Assembly (NCBI GenBank): GCA_016787225.1
Contig: JAEUUY010000014.1
Coordinates: 46,713 to 110,712, forward strand
Origin: Chitinophagales bacterium
Lineage (GTDB): Bacteria; Bacteroidota; Bacteroidia; Chitinophagales; JADJOU01
DNA: 64,000 nt
Reading direction: 5' to 3'
The translations under genes were made by a program, and so were the position numbers. Positions 44,013 through 53,801 of the stretch are shown piece after piece. The notes beneath the pieces were generated by a model. It ran no database searches. It was not told the DNA's origin and was given only the letters and a program-made list of their open reading frames with translations. Every line of letters begins with the position of its first letter. The stretch's first letter is position 1.

Positions 44013-44017
44013 CTCCA
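43983..44017 (+). repeat. Left copy of the tRNA-Phe 3' end duplication (attL-like)
   Basis: This is the variable loop, T arm and acceptor 3' side of tRNA-Phe plus CTCCA. Its outer parts GTGTCGGCG and CGCCCCACACCACTCCA are repeated exactly beyond the GIY-YIG gene. As part of the working tRNA gene it remains intact. Confidence 0.8.
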
Positions 44018-44020
44018 TAC

Positions 44021-44047
44021 AAGCCCCTTATTTTATAGGGGCTTTTT
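44021..44047 (+). terminator. Terminator after tRNA-Phe
   Basis: AAGCCCCT and AGGGGCTT form an 8-bp GC-rich stem with a short AT loop, followed by a T run. It separates tRNA-Phe from the GIY-YIG gene, so the latter needs its own promoter or read-through. Confidence 0.8.
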
Positions 44048-44058
44048 AATTCTCATAG

Positions 44059-44373
44059 GTGCATTTTGTGTATATCATTTTTTCTGCTAAGATAGACCGA
44101 TATTATGTAGGAGAATCTGTGGATGTTATCAATCGACAGGAGCAGCATAATAGTTCTTTTTATAAAACTAGCAGTACGACCATAGCCGATGATTGGGAAT
44201 TAAAACTGGCTTTGATTCTTGATACAAGAAAATCTGCGAGAATTGTAGAGAAATATATTAAGCAGATGAAATCAAGAAAATTTATTGAAAAGTTAATCCA
44301 AGACCCGATTTATTTGGAAAATTTCTGTAGGATAGTTTATGAGAAATTCACTATTAAAGTGGAAAAGTTATAA
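44059..44373 (+). CDS. Small GIY-YIG nuclease, tRNA-associated
   Basis: A 104-residue single-domain GIY-YIG (URI-type) endonuclease, starting with GTG (44059). The core motif is FVYIIFSAKIDRYYVGES, followed by DVINRQEQHN with the catalytic Arg/His region, and a C-terminal helix-rich part. It has none of the partner domains of UvrC. It lies between tRNA-Phe and a second copy of the 3' end of that tRNA (44382-44430), strongly suggesting that the gene arrived as a cargo or as the driver of insertion at the tRNA. Enzymatic activity is inferred. Confidence 0.82.
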   Translation: MHFVYIIFSAKIDRYYVGESVDVINRQEQHNSSFYKTSSTTIADDWELKLALILDTRKSARIVEKYIKQMKSRKFIEKLIQDPIYLENFCRIVYEKFTIKVEKL

Positions 44374-44381
44374 CAAATAAA

Positions 44382-44430
44382 GTGTCGGCGTGTTCGCCCC
44401 GAAGCTTCGGGGCCGCCCCACACCACTCCA
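44382..44430 (+). repeat. Right copy of the tRNA-Phe 3' end duplication, altered in the T loop (attR-like)
   Basis: GTGTCGGCG (44382-44390) and CGCCCCACACCACTCCA (44414-44430) are identical to the tRNA 3' end. Between them, the T loop has been replaced by TGTTCG plus a palindrome (44396-44413, GCCCCGAAGCTTCGGGGC). The copy cannot be a tRNA by itself because no 5' half precedes it. Confidence 0.8.
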
Positions 44431-44571
44431 AATTTTCATAATACTCGACTGTTTTCAGTTAGAGATTTTTAAGAAAATCCCTCTTCCAGTTTCCTAACAA
44501 GCTTTTAGTTGTGATGACAGATGGCTGCGTCCTAGGGCAGATAAGGTTTTTTTCTAGGCGTTTATAAAATG

Positions 44572-44603
44572 AAAAATTCCCAACTCAAAAGTTGGGAATT
44601 TTT
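44572..44603 (-). terminator. Terminator of the giant adhesin gene
   Basis: AAAAATTCCCAAC / GTTGGGAATTTTT form a 13-bp stem with a CAAAA-type loop, and a T tract follows on both strands. It begins just beyond the adhesin stop at 44608 and would also stop plus-strand transcription coming from the GIY-YIG gene. Confidence 0.85.
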
Positions 44604-44607
44604 CATT

Positions 44608-47600
44608 TTATCTTACTAGTGTTATACTACCCTTTTTATCTCGCTTTTCTCCATTTAAGTATTCTACTTCCGCTGAGTAGCTATATACTCCGCTCGGTTG
44701 AGGTTCGCCTTTATAAGTGCCGTCCCAGCCCTGTGTGAGATGATTAGCTTCATACACTTTTTCTCCCCATCTATTAAATACAATGAATGAAAATCTTTTA
44801 ACACCATTGCCATAGACATAGAGTTTATCATTCAGTCCATCATTATTTCCTGGTGAAAATGCACTAGGTACAAAGAAATCTAATGGGTCGAAAACAGGCA
44901 CTTTAATCTTTGACTTAACTTTACAATCTTGATGATACGTTACTTCTACTTCATAGGTTGTAGTTGAATATGGGGAAGATTTTGGTCTTTTACAATCTGT
45001 GCAACTCAAACCCAAGCTTGGCGTCCAATTGACACTCTTGGTTGACGGAATGATTCCTGATTGAGACATAGTGTCAAAATAAAGCATGACTTGTTCACCC
45101 ATGGTGAGGGTATCTGGCGCAGCAGCGTCTTTTTTAGCAGTAATCAATAATTCCTCTGGTTCGTTTATCGTATATTTTCTAGTAGCTAAGCAATTGTTGC
45201 TGTCCTTTACTACGACGCTATAATCCTTACCTGAAAGACCTGTAAATTTACTAGTACTAAAATAGGTGTCTCCACCATCAATACTATAGTCGTAGCTATT
45301 TCCCAATTTAGGGGTTCCCCCATTAGCATAAATAATGAGTACTCCATTTTTTAATTTAGGACAGGTTACATGATCTATTTTAACGTCTTCTATGGTTAAC
45401 TCTTTGGGTTCTTTAATCTCTTGCTCTAAATAGGCCTTACAGAGATTAGCATCTGTTACAGTTAATCTATAAGGATTTGGGGTCGTGGCTGGTTTTAAAT
45501 TTATCTGTTTTGAAAAATTACCTAGATTATGGCTCCATGAATAACTTAAATTTTTAAATCCACCCTTAGTATCAATTTCGATTTCACCATCATCGGCCTT
45601 ATAGCATGTAATATGTTTTACTTTAGATACCCAAGCTGTAAATGGGTCTGGCTGTATCAAAGTAAATGACTGACTTTTCGGACAACCTTTGGCGTCTGTA
45701 AGTCTGACTGTATGCAATCCAGCTGGAAGGCTAACTGCACTATCCGTATATTGTTCATTAGGTGGTAGATTCCATACGATATTACTATAAGGTGCTTTGC
45801 CTCCAGTTATATCGATTTTAATTGAACCGCTTGCCTCACCGTGACATTTCGGATGTTTTATATTCTTACCTAAGGCTGTAATAAGTATATCTGAAGGCTC
45901 ATAAACATTGGATGTTCCGGTAGCCTTACAACCTACAGCATCTGTTACAGTATAAAAATATGTTCCTGCTGCTAAATTTCTGAAATCTACCGATTTATCT
46001 TGACTGGAATTATCCGAGCTAAAATCATACGTCAATGGCAACGGGGCTTTATTGGCAGGGGTAATGGCGCTTATTTTGATAGAACCATTAGAGTATCCAA
46101 AGCACTGCACACTATCTACTGTTACTTGAGCTATTCTTAGTTGATAAATGGTGTCTACAATTATATATGGACTTGATGCCATACAACCATTCGCATCTCT
46201 TACGATAACCATATATTCCGCTAATCCTCTCAATGAACTCGCATTAGCAGAATTATATGTCAATCTATCCAAAGTGTCGATCTTGCCATTTAACTGATCT
46301 TTCATTACCCATGTAAAGTTGTAATTTACGGTAGGGTTTCCACCCGTAAATCGGGAGACAATCATGCTGCCATTCTTCACTTCTATACAATTGGCATTGC
46401 TGAGTATATTTACACCTATACTGAATGGCAAAGGTTTTTGTAATACTTGCAGAATACTGTGTGTACAACCCTTGTAATCTGTGACACGCAGCGTATAAGC
46501 GCCAGAATCAAGATTGTCAAACGAGGCTAAAGTATCTTTAGTATATAGTTCACTGACTTGAACTGAATTTTTTATCAACTCATAGTGGTAGGTCTGATTT
46601 CCTGATGGTATGTTACCTCTTTGACCAGCTCTGAGTTTTACAATTAGTTTTCCATCTAGTGTATTATGACATCGCGGATTCACTGCCAGCTCCATACTCA
46701 GAATCAGTGCTTCTGGTTCCGAGACCGTAAATTGATATGGTAAAACACACCTTTTGCTATTTGCTACATTCGTATAGTTAACATTAATATTTTTAACTCC
46801 ACCTGTCAATCCTCTTAACTGACTAGATTGGGTATCTTGATTCGACCCTGGTTTATTCATAAATCCTAAATTATTCAGAAGAGCAGGATTCTTAGCGCTT
46901 ACTTTTATAGTGTCCAAGGTAATGGAAGTGTCTCCTAAGCATCTAGTTTTAATAGAATCTATTGTCACAGTTATGAACTGTGGTGTATCAATATCATATT
47001 GCCACTGAACTACACAGCCTAGAGCATTTCTTACCTTTACTATTTTATTCTTGCCTGCAGTTTGAGTATAATTACAAGAATCTCCAGAATTAAAGCCACT
47101 ACCAAAATCATAGTCGAATGGTCTGAATTTATCAACCGCTACGACACACACCTTTCCATCAGCATCTCCAAAACAGCTTGGCATTTGTGTGGAAGTCACC
47201 CCTTGTATGGCATTATTCTGAGGGATATCAATAGCTGAAATCACGGTGTCACAGCCTTTATTCGATTGAAGTCTCACTAAATAAAAGCCAGATTTTAACT
47301 TCTGGAAAGTAGCTGTATCTATAGGATAATGATTTGATTTTGGGATAACATACATCGGTGGATTTGTTATACTATTTTGATAGAGGGTATAAGTATACCC
47401 AGTAGTAGTCAGATAATTTATGCTATCTATAGCACCAATAGTTATCTTTCCTGTAGCAGAGTCATAACATTTGACTGAATCTAGTTTTAGAGTATACTTC
47501 CAATTACAAATAATATCACAAAGCATGATACAATCAGTAGCAGTACATGAATTTTGATCCGTCACTGTCACACAATATTGCTGTTTATTCAGACTGCTTA

Positions 47601-50600
47601 CCGTATGACTAGTAGAAGCTGTAGTGGTTCCTGCTATTCCATTCACGGCTGTGCCATTTTGTCTTGCCCACTTGTAATTGTAATTCGCCGTACCGCCGCT
47701 AATATATGCCGTGGCTGTACCATCGCTACCTCCGACAGTCGTAGCACATACTCTTCTCATTGAATCTATTGTCAAACCCTTTAATGGTTCGGTCACCTTA
47801 AAACATGCCGTAGCTATACAATTTTCGGCATCCGTAACTGTTACACACAAACTATCTGTATACAATCCTATTAGATGACTAAAATTCGGAATAGGTGAAT
47901 TTTGACTATTCGTATTAGACCACTGATAGATATAGCTGCCTCCATTAAGTGTGCCCCCATTTCCTTTGATTTTTATCTCTCCTGTATTGTCCCCTTTGCA
48001 TTTTACAGGTATAAGACTTTCCAAAATGATAGTCAGAGTATCTGGAGCTTTATGATCAAATGTTTTTCTTCCTATACAACCCGTCACCCTATCTGTAATA
48101 GTTATATTAACTATGCCTTCTGGTCTATTGAGAACTTTATAGAAAGTATCGGATGGATTACCTGGAGACCAGTTGTATTTATAATTTCCTGAACCTACGG
48201 TAGAGGTCACGATGGTCCATAGACTATCCGCAGTCATTCCTTTGCATCTTATTTTACTTGTAAATATATTAGAAGTAATCGTATCCAATTTTGCGAATAG
48301 GCTTCCAGATGTACTGCCTGTGCAGCTTACATCTGATTTTAAAGATATGGTGAGTCCATAATTTGCCGGGGCTAAATTGATTATTGAGTCACTCCCAGCC
48401 ATAGGCGTTCCATTTCTAGTCCATGCGAAATTAAAACTATCAACTATACTCCCTGGCGGTAAAATGGCTTTTATCTTACCATTACTAGCTGTACATAAGG
48501 ATGAATCTATTTTCAAACTAACAGGTATATTATTATTCACTGTAATGACTACCGTATCAGTAGCATTGCAGGGTCCATTGATAGCAGAAATAACGTAGGT
48601 ATGCTGACCTGTGCCTGGATTAATGTTTAATGTATTGGTTGTCTGCGGTAGGGAAGGCATTCCATGATTACCTGTCGTGGATGATACCATTTGCCATGAC
48701 ATGGTAGTACCTACTCCACCAGTCACCGTAGCAGAAAGCGTTATACTGGCAGTTGAAGAACCACTAACGCAATACACCCGCTTACCTGGATTAACCTTTA
48801 CTTTGAAATTTTGATCGATGTTTAAAACCACGACGGCAGTATCAAAACAAGAACTCGTACCAACTGTAGCGATAAAGACACTATCTTTTTGAGTCACTTT
48901 CCCTATCGCTCTTGGATTACTAACATTTGTAATGAGATTGGAAGGAGACCATGCGGCATTTAGAATACTTGTGGGCGTACTATCCACTCTGCAAAATTCT
49001 ATCTGTAACTGCGGTTTAGCGGAGGTACCAGCAGATCCAATATAAGGATTATTGCTGTCTTCTGCATCTTGGCCAGGTGTACTAGCTAGTTTTGTAGCAA
49101 TCTGATTTCCAGAAACAGTGCCCATTGTCCGAATAATATTTGGTGAAGTAAATGGTGCATTAGATCTACAATGGGTTTCTATCACTATATTAGATAAGCC
49201 ATCCCAGTCAAAACCATTCGTAATAGGAAATCTAGCACCTGCAAAGCCTGTATTCAGTCCACGACTCTCAGGACCGAAAATTTTAAACATAGGTATATTG
49301 AGCGTCCTTGCATCCAATGACATGGTAGAGCCTATTCGAATTTCCAGCTTATCTATATTATTAATATTTGCCGTTTGAAGATTAAAGGCTATTGATTTAA
49401 TTATTCCTGGTCTTACTCCTGCATTGAGAAGCTCAGTTCTCGTATAGATGATTCTTGTAGTAGCCCCCTGACCAGTGCCTGTGGTATTGAGAGGATGGGG
49501 GTAATGAGGATTGAGTCCAGTTGGGTAGACTGAAGAAGTTCCTGCTGTGACATCACGCGTAATATCTGAACCTGCGCATGTGTATATAGAAGGTCCACAT
49601 GTTTTAGGTATAACATTGATAGAAAGCATTGTGGTATCACCGGGACATAATAATTTTCTATTACTCAAACCAGTGGCAAAAGGACGCACACCATTCATAT
49701 TGATACGTATAGAATCCGTCAATACACAATTAAATCTACTCATAATCTCAATGGGATACGTTCCCGATTTCGTAGCGACTATTTTTGGACTCGCTATACT
49801 TTGGCTTATTTTATTTGTCTGCGGATTGTAAATACTTCCGAACGCTACAGGATCTAGCCACTTATAGGTATAAGGCGTATCACTTATTTGGGTAGCGAGA
49901 TTGATCTGCACAGTATCGTGTAAACATAGATTTGTTAACTTAGGCGCTAATGTATAATTAAATCTAGGAATAACAATGACACGTAAACTATCTACTATAG
50001 TACAACTCTGCGTACTATCTATTCCGTCTATTCCTCTAACTACATAGGTGGTAGAATTTGTAGGGGCTAAATCTACTCTGCTACTATCAGAAGTTCCGAA
50101 AACTATACCTGTTTTAGGGGTCCAACTATACTTTGATGCCCCAGATACCGAGGCTGTAACTGGTTTTCCACCGATACAGTAATAAAGTATCCTATCCTTG
50201 ACCCTCACGGCTGTTCGGAAATTTAAGGTAAGATTATAAAATCTCGACACCTTATTGCCGATAATATCACAATAGTAATATTCCAGTAAAAATCGCTCGG
50301 TGCCAACGCCAACAGCTGAGTCAAAAGTAATGGTACCATAGACAGTATCCGTAAAGTTCTGTCTAATTTTTGTCTCCACATACTTAAAGTTGACTATTGC
50401 CTCCGCCTTTGGCTGTTCAATGACTTTGGTAAGAAGCGTTTGATTAGGAGCACCTATCAATTTAAACGTAACCCTTGATTTCGCTTTACCGCATATATCC
50501 ACTTTATCAAAAGATATTTTATTCGCACTCACTAATGAATCTTCTACGACACCGGGTGCGAAGATATCGGGGCAGGCTTCTCTTACCGTTATTTGCACAT

Positions 50601-51519
50601 CTCGGCATACATAGCCGATTTTAACGCGGGTATAACCCCCACTTCCGTTGGGTATAGCACGCCATTCTTCAACAGCAATAGCCATGACAGCGTCTTGCAC
50701 TCTATCTGGCGTACAAGTATATTGACCCGTTTTAGAATCAAAATTTATTCCATTGACCGTATATAGAAAATTTGTAGGAGATAAACCTCCTGCCCATGTG
50801 CAACAATTATTCTTTAGCTGAGCTGCATCGTTGATATTCGCTGCTTCTGATTGAAAAGGACAAATTAATACAAATACTAGAGAATCTCTAATCACCTGTT
50901 TATTATTGATAGTTATGTAACGCGGATCAAAGCTATCTACAGCACCATGATTATAAGTATTCAATCGCATTCTACACCAGTAGGGGATAGGAGGGCTTCT
51001 AAAAATGGTAGAGTTATTTACATAACCTAGATGCAAAGCAGCCTGTACCCACATATTTTGCCAAGATTGACCAGTTGTAATCTCCACATTCCGGCAGCAC
51101 TCTCGATACCCTACAATAGCCCAGCCCTTATAGGTAGCTCCAAATGTATAATCTACAGTGTAAATATGTCGTTCCACTCCTTTCGTACCATTTGCTAGCT
51201 GAGGGGCTTGTCCAGGACAATTGGTAGCAGGTTTCACTGGAACATCTGGTGGCTGGCATTGAGGCGTTACCTCTTGTTTGCTTACCAGCTGCATAGGGAC
51301 ATCCCCGTAGAATGAAGGTGTACGAATAGATAAACTTGTATTAATAAAACTAGGAATACCAGAACACGATCTGTAGAGTGTCACTGTAAATCTATATCGA
51401 CCTATGTTACTATCTAGTACTCTATAGCTGATATCAGCACCGAATGCATGGTCTGCTCTAACTTTACTCTCTATGCAAAGAAAGACAAGCAGCATAGCAA
51501 TGACTCTAAATTGTTTCAT
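44608..51519 (-). CDS. Giant SprB-repeat surface adhesin with T9SS type B C-terminal domain
   Basis: A 2303-residue secreted protein, likely a SprB-like surface adhesin. It has a signal peptide (MKQFRVIAMLLVFLCIESKVRA), an N-terminal region starting ADHAFGADISYRVLDSN with many cysteines, a beta-sandwich stretch in the middle, and about 11-13 SprB repeats from ~residue 1060 to 2120, each opening like CHGEASGSIKIDITGG or CFGYSNGSIKIS. The last ~95 residues are the gliding-motility/CHU-type domain (FFVPSAFSPGNNDGLNDKLY, IVFNRWGEKVYEA, WDGTYKGEPQPSGVYSY), which is a T9SS type B signal. Such adhesins move along the cell surface in gliding bacteria. Two phylum promoters and a long leader precede it. 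Confidence 0.9.
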   Translation of the reverse strand: MKQFRVIAMLLVFLCIESKVRADHAFGADISYRVLDSNIGRYRFTVTLYRSCSGIPSFINTSLSIRTPSFYGDVPMQLVSKQEVTPQCQPPDVPVKPATNCPGQAPQLANGTKGVERHIYTVDYTFGATYKGWAIVGYRECCRNVEITTGQSWQNMWVQAALHLGYVNNSTIFRSPPIPYWCRMRLNTYNHGAVDSFDPRYITINNKQVIRDSLVFVLICPFQSEAANINDAAQLKNNCCTWAGGLSPTNFLYTVNGINFDSKTGQYTCTPDRVQDAVMAIAVEEWRAIPNGSGGYTRVKIGYVCRDVQITVREACPDIFAPGVVEDSLVSANKISFDKVDICGKAKSRVTFKLIGAPNQTLLTKVIEQPKAEAIVNFKYVETKIRQNFTDTVYGTITFDSAVGVGTERFLLEYYYCDIIGNKVSRFYNLTLNFRTAVRVKDRILYYCIGGKPVTASVSGASKYSWTPKTGIVFGTSDSSRVDLAPTNSTTYVVRGIDGIDSTQSCTIVDSLRVIVIPRFNYTLAPKLTNLCLHDTVQINLATQISDTPYTYKWLDPVAFGSIYNPQTNKISQSIASPKIVATKSGTYPIEIMSRFNCVLTDSIRINMNGVRPFATGLSNRKLLCPGDTTMLSINVIPKTCGPSIYTCAGSDITRDVTAGTSSVYPTGLNPHYPHPLNTTGTGQGATTRIIYTRTELLNAGVRPGIIKSIAFNLQTANINNIDKLEIRIGSTMSLDARTLNIPMFKIFGPESRGLNTGFAGARFPITNGFDWDGLSNIVIETHCRSNAPFTSPNIIRTMGTVSGNQIATKLASTPGQDAEDSNNPYIGSAGTSAKPQLQIEFCRVDSTPTSILNAAWSPSNLITNVSNPRAIGKVTQKDSVFIATVGTSSCFDTAVVVLNIDQNFKVKVNPGKRVYCVSGSSTASITLSATVTGGVGTTMSWQMVSSTTGNHGMPSLPQTTNTLNINPGTGQHTYVISAINGPCNATDTVVITVNNNIPVSLKIDSSLCTASNGKIKAILPPGSIVDSFNFAWTRNGTPMAGSDSIINLAPANYGLTISLKSDVSCTGSTSGSLFAKLDTITSNIFTSKIRCKGMTADSLWTIVTSTVGSGNYKYNWSPGNPSDTFYKVLNRPEGIVNITITDRVTGCIGRKTFDHKAPDTLTIILESLIPVKCKGDNTGEIKIKGNGGTLNGGSYIYQWSNTNSQNSPIPNFSHLIGLYTDSLCVTVTDAENCIATACFKVTEPLKGLTIDSMRRVCATTVGGSDGTATAYISGGTANYNYKWARQNGTAVNGIAGTTTASTSHTVSSLNKQQYCVTVTDQNSCTATDCIMLCDIICNWKYTLKLDSVKCYDSATGKITIGAIDSINYLTTTGYTYTLYQNSITNPPMYVIPKSNHYPIDTATFQKLKSGFYLVRLQSNKGCDTVISAIDIPQNNAIQGVTSTQMPSCFGDADGKVCVVAVDKFRPFDYDFGSGFNSGDSCNYTQTAGKNKIVKVRNALGCVVQWQYDIDTPQFITVTIDSIKTRCLGDTSITLDTIKVSAKNPALLNNLGFMNKPGSNQDTQSSQLRGLTGGVKNINVNYTNVANSKRCVLPYQFTVSEPEALILSMELAVNPRCHNTLDGKLIVKLRAGQRGNIPSGNQTYHYELIKNSVQVSELYTKDTLASFDNLDSGAYTLRVTDYKGCTHSILQVLQKPLPFSIGVNILSNANCIEVKNGSMIVSRFTGGNPTVNYNFTWVMKDQLNGKIDTLDRLTYNSANASSLRGLAEYMVIVRDANGCMASSPYIIVDTIYQLRIAQVTVDSVQCFGYSNGSIKISAITPANKAPLPLTYDFSSDNSSQDKSVDFRNLAAGTYFYTVTDAVGCKATGTSNVYEPSDILITALGKNIKHPKCHGEASGSIKIDITGGKAPYSNIVWNLPPNEQYTDSAVSLPAGLHTVRLTDAKGCPKSQSFTLIQPDPFTAWVSKVKHITCYKADDGEIEIDTKGGFKNLSYSWSHNLGNFSKQINLKPATTPNPYRLTVTDANLCKAYLEQEIKEPKELTIEDVKIDHVTCPKLKNGVLIIYANGGTPKLGNSYDYSIDGGDTYFSTSKFTGLSGKDYSVVVKDSNNCLATRKYTINEPEELLITAKKDAAAPDTLTMGEQVMLYFDTMSQSGIIPSTKSVNWTPSLGLSCTDCKRPKSSPYSTTTYEVEVTYHQDCKVKSKIKVPVFDPLDFFVPSAFSPGNNDGLNDKLYVYGNGVKRFSFIVFNRWGEKVYEANHLTQGWDGTYKGEPQPSGVYSYSAEVEYLNGEKRDKKGSITLVR

Positions 51520-51610
51520 AACTTGTTTATTTAATTTCTTGATACAAAACTCGTTATTTCTATAGTTAAAAATACTATCAAAAAAACGGACTTGTTAACG
51601 CTCTCTTAGT

Positions 51611-51630
51611 CAAATTTATCTACAAATATA
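51611..51630 (-). promoter_or_regulatory. Two tandem promoter elements for the adhesin gene
   Basis: On the minus strand, TATATTTG (51623-51630) and TAAATTTG (51611-51618) both match TAnnTTTG, about 100 bases upstream of the adhesin ATG. This gives a leader of about 90-100 nt. Confidence 0.55.
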
Positions 51631-51716
51631 GCGAAAATCAAGTAGTTAAACAAGAATAATTACAATATAATAAATTGGTCAATCGAGTGATTGCGTCTTA
51701 ATCTGTAATGTAAATT

Positions 51717-53795
51717 TTAATTCACCTTTACATCTTTGATTTTATATTGCCCAGATTTAGGGTCTTTAAACCAAGTAATATTAAATTCTCCAAACTGGGT
51801 AAACATCTTGGTGGTGTATGAACTCTTATCTTCCGAAGTAAGCTTATTCAATTTAAAATCGAGTTGGATACCATTTGAATTTAACTGATTCTTGGATGGT
51901 TCTATTAATACATTCCCATCTTCCGTCAATCTAAAAATTGGATTTAAGAAGGCTAACTCTTTAGGCATATTTATAGACAAGACATTATTAAGCGATAACT
52001 TAGAACTGCTCACAGAAATCTTAGCATTATTTCTAATAATTTTCAAAATCGTCTCTTTATCAAAGCCATAGTCTGTAAGAATTTTTTTCGACTCCTCTGT
52101 TCGAAGCTGACTGAGTGTTTCTCTTTGTTTTTTCATATTTTCAAACTTAAAAGCCTCTGTATCTACCCAGTTAACCCCTTCATCAGATATGACTATAGCT
52201 CGAACTGTAACGATATCTTCTACCCCTTTCATTTTCCCAAACATATCGTATTGAATTTCCATACTCTCAAATGAATTTTCTTCATTTGGCAATATCGCTG
52301 GCAAGGTTTTGTCAACTTTCAGTGCGATATAATCATCACGCATCATATCTGTGAATTGAATACACAAAATTAGACTGGCATTGCTTAGTCTTTTTTCACT
52401 ATGATTGATGACCGACAGTTTCAATTTATCCCCTATCATAGTGGGTTTAACTTTTAATTGTAAAAAGTGATGTTCTGGTAATATTTTTTGAAAATCTTTG
52501 CCGAAAGCTGTTTCACAAAAGCGAATATCCGATATAATGTAGTCCCACTGCGATTGATTTCTTCTACGTTGAAAATGATCTAGAACCTTGCTTTTGCCCA
52601 TTTCAGGGTTATTGGAAGCATAGTACAATTTTGCTAATTGCAGATCAGGTGTAAAAAAACCCCCTCCTAACATCGTTGTCTTATACATTTCTGTAATTTG
52701 ATTTCCCTCTTTTGATTTTCTCAAATAAGAACGCATGCGATAGGGGTCGAAGTTGTTTTGAAGTAAGTCTGCCTGTTTTGGATAATAGGCTGCACTTTCT
52801 TCAAACAACAATTTAGCTGTCTTCATATCACCTTTTTTAAGATGATATACTCCTTTTAACAATAGTGCAGGAGCAGAATACCCCGGGTTATCTTGTATGA
52901 ATTTATCCAAGAAAACTTGAGTGTTGTCAGGAAGAATCGGCTTCTCCCCTAGATGAATATTGGGCTGGGCAATACTAGGCATAGATGCGACCATAGCTAA
53001 ACCTTTTAGTATATGAGCCTCTTTGTCATATGGCGCCTTTCTTATGGCTATATCCGCTTCGTTCTCTACGACATCCCATTGACCACTTTTTACCGCCAGA
53101 TATCCTTTATCTCTATGCAGACATACTCTATCCCATTCATCATAGTACTTATAATACACGGTTGAATACTCGTAAAGTTGTTTAAGTAAAATGGTTTTCA
53201 ATTCTCTTATCTCAGATTTCACCTCTTCACTTACCTTTTTGCTTTCAAGATATTCTTCATAGGTTTTCTTACTTAGATTAGGATCAAACTTTATCGCATC
53301 TGTAGGAATAGGACTGGCAAGACCTGCTGGATTGATACCGCTCCCAGCTGCTAGGGTGTACTCTCGAATAAGATCCCAATAATCTGGTTGATCTTTTAGT
53401 TTTGTTTGCCGAGCATAAATTTCCATCGTCGTCTTAAGAAGTTTCTTTCTAGCTTCTAGTACTTCAGGAGCCACATTGCGATAATCTTGCTTACTTATTT
53501 TTAGGAGGTAGTCTTCTAAATTATCGTTACTAACAATAGCTTGATCTATTTCATGGATGACACGAATCGTTTTATCTATATCATAAATAGAATCTTGAGA
53601 TTTATTGATACTAATGTTTTCATCAAAGGCTTGAATCACAGGTTTAAAAACCTTTTCAGCCTTGGCCTTTTGCTCAGCTATTAGTTTTTCATCATTAATA
53701 GTTTTGAAATGTTTGTATCCGAAATAGGAGACAGAAATAACGATTAAGACTATTCCTAGTCTAATCCAACCATTTTTCAACCATTGTGAAAGCAT
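51717..53795 (-). CDS. Membrane-anchored TPR-like hypothetical protein
   Basis: A 692-residue protein with an N-terminal membrane helix (residues 10-26, WIRLGIVLIVISVSYFGYKH) and a charged coiled-coil stretch after it (~30-60). The central region has TPR-like helices (DKGYLAVKSGQWDVVENEAD, APALLLKGVYHLKKGDMKTA). The last ~250 residues are beta-rich and may form an immunoglobulin-like part. Not assigned to a family. It starts 6 bases after the Omp28-like gene's stop and is in its operon. Confidence 0.65.
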   Translation of the reverse strand: MLSQWLKNGWIRLGIVLIVISVSYFGYKHFKTINDEKLIAEQKAKAEKVFKPVIQAFDENISINKSQDSIYDIDKTIRVIHEIDQAIVSNDNLEDYLLKISKQDYRNVAPEVLEARKKLLKTTMEIYARQTKLKDQPDYWDLIREYTLAAGSGINPAGLASPIPTDAIKFDPNLSKKTYEEYLESKKVSEEVKSEIRELKTILLKQLYEYSTVYYKYYDEWDRVCLHRDKGYLAVKSGQWDVVENEADIAIRKAPYDKEAHILKGLAMVASMPSIAQPNIHLGEKPILPDNTQVFLDKFIQDNPGYSAPALLLKGVYHLKKGDMKTAKLLFEESAAYYPKQADLLQNNFDPYRMRSYLRKSKEGNQITEMYKTTMLGGGFFTPDLQLAKLYYASNNPEMGKSKVLDHFQRRRNQSQWDYIISDIRFCETAFGKDFQKILPEHHFLQLKVKPTMIGDKLKLSVINHSEKRLSNASLILCIQFTDMMRDDYIALKVDKTLPAILPNEENSFESMEIQYDMFGKMKGVEDIVTVRAIVISDEGVNWVDTEAFKFENMKKQRETLSQLRTEESKKILTDYGFDKETILKIIRNNAKISVSSSKLSLNNVLSINMPKELAFLNPIFRLTEDGNVLIEPSKNQLNSNGIQLDFKLNKLTSEDKSSYTTKMFTQFGEFNITWFKDPKSGQYKIKDVKVN

Positions 53796-53801
53796 GAAGT
53801 C

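Noticed and set aside
47554..49831. Several plus-strand frames inside the giant adhesin gene
   Set aside because: They are antisense shadows of the adhesin frame, with no family matches or start signals.
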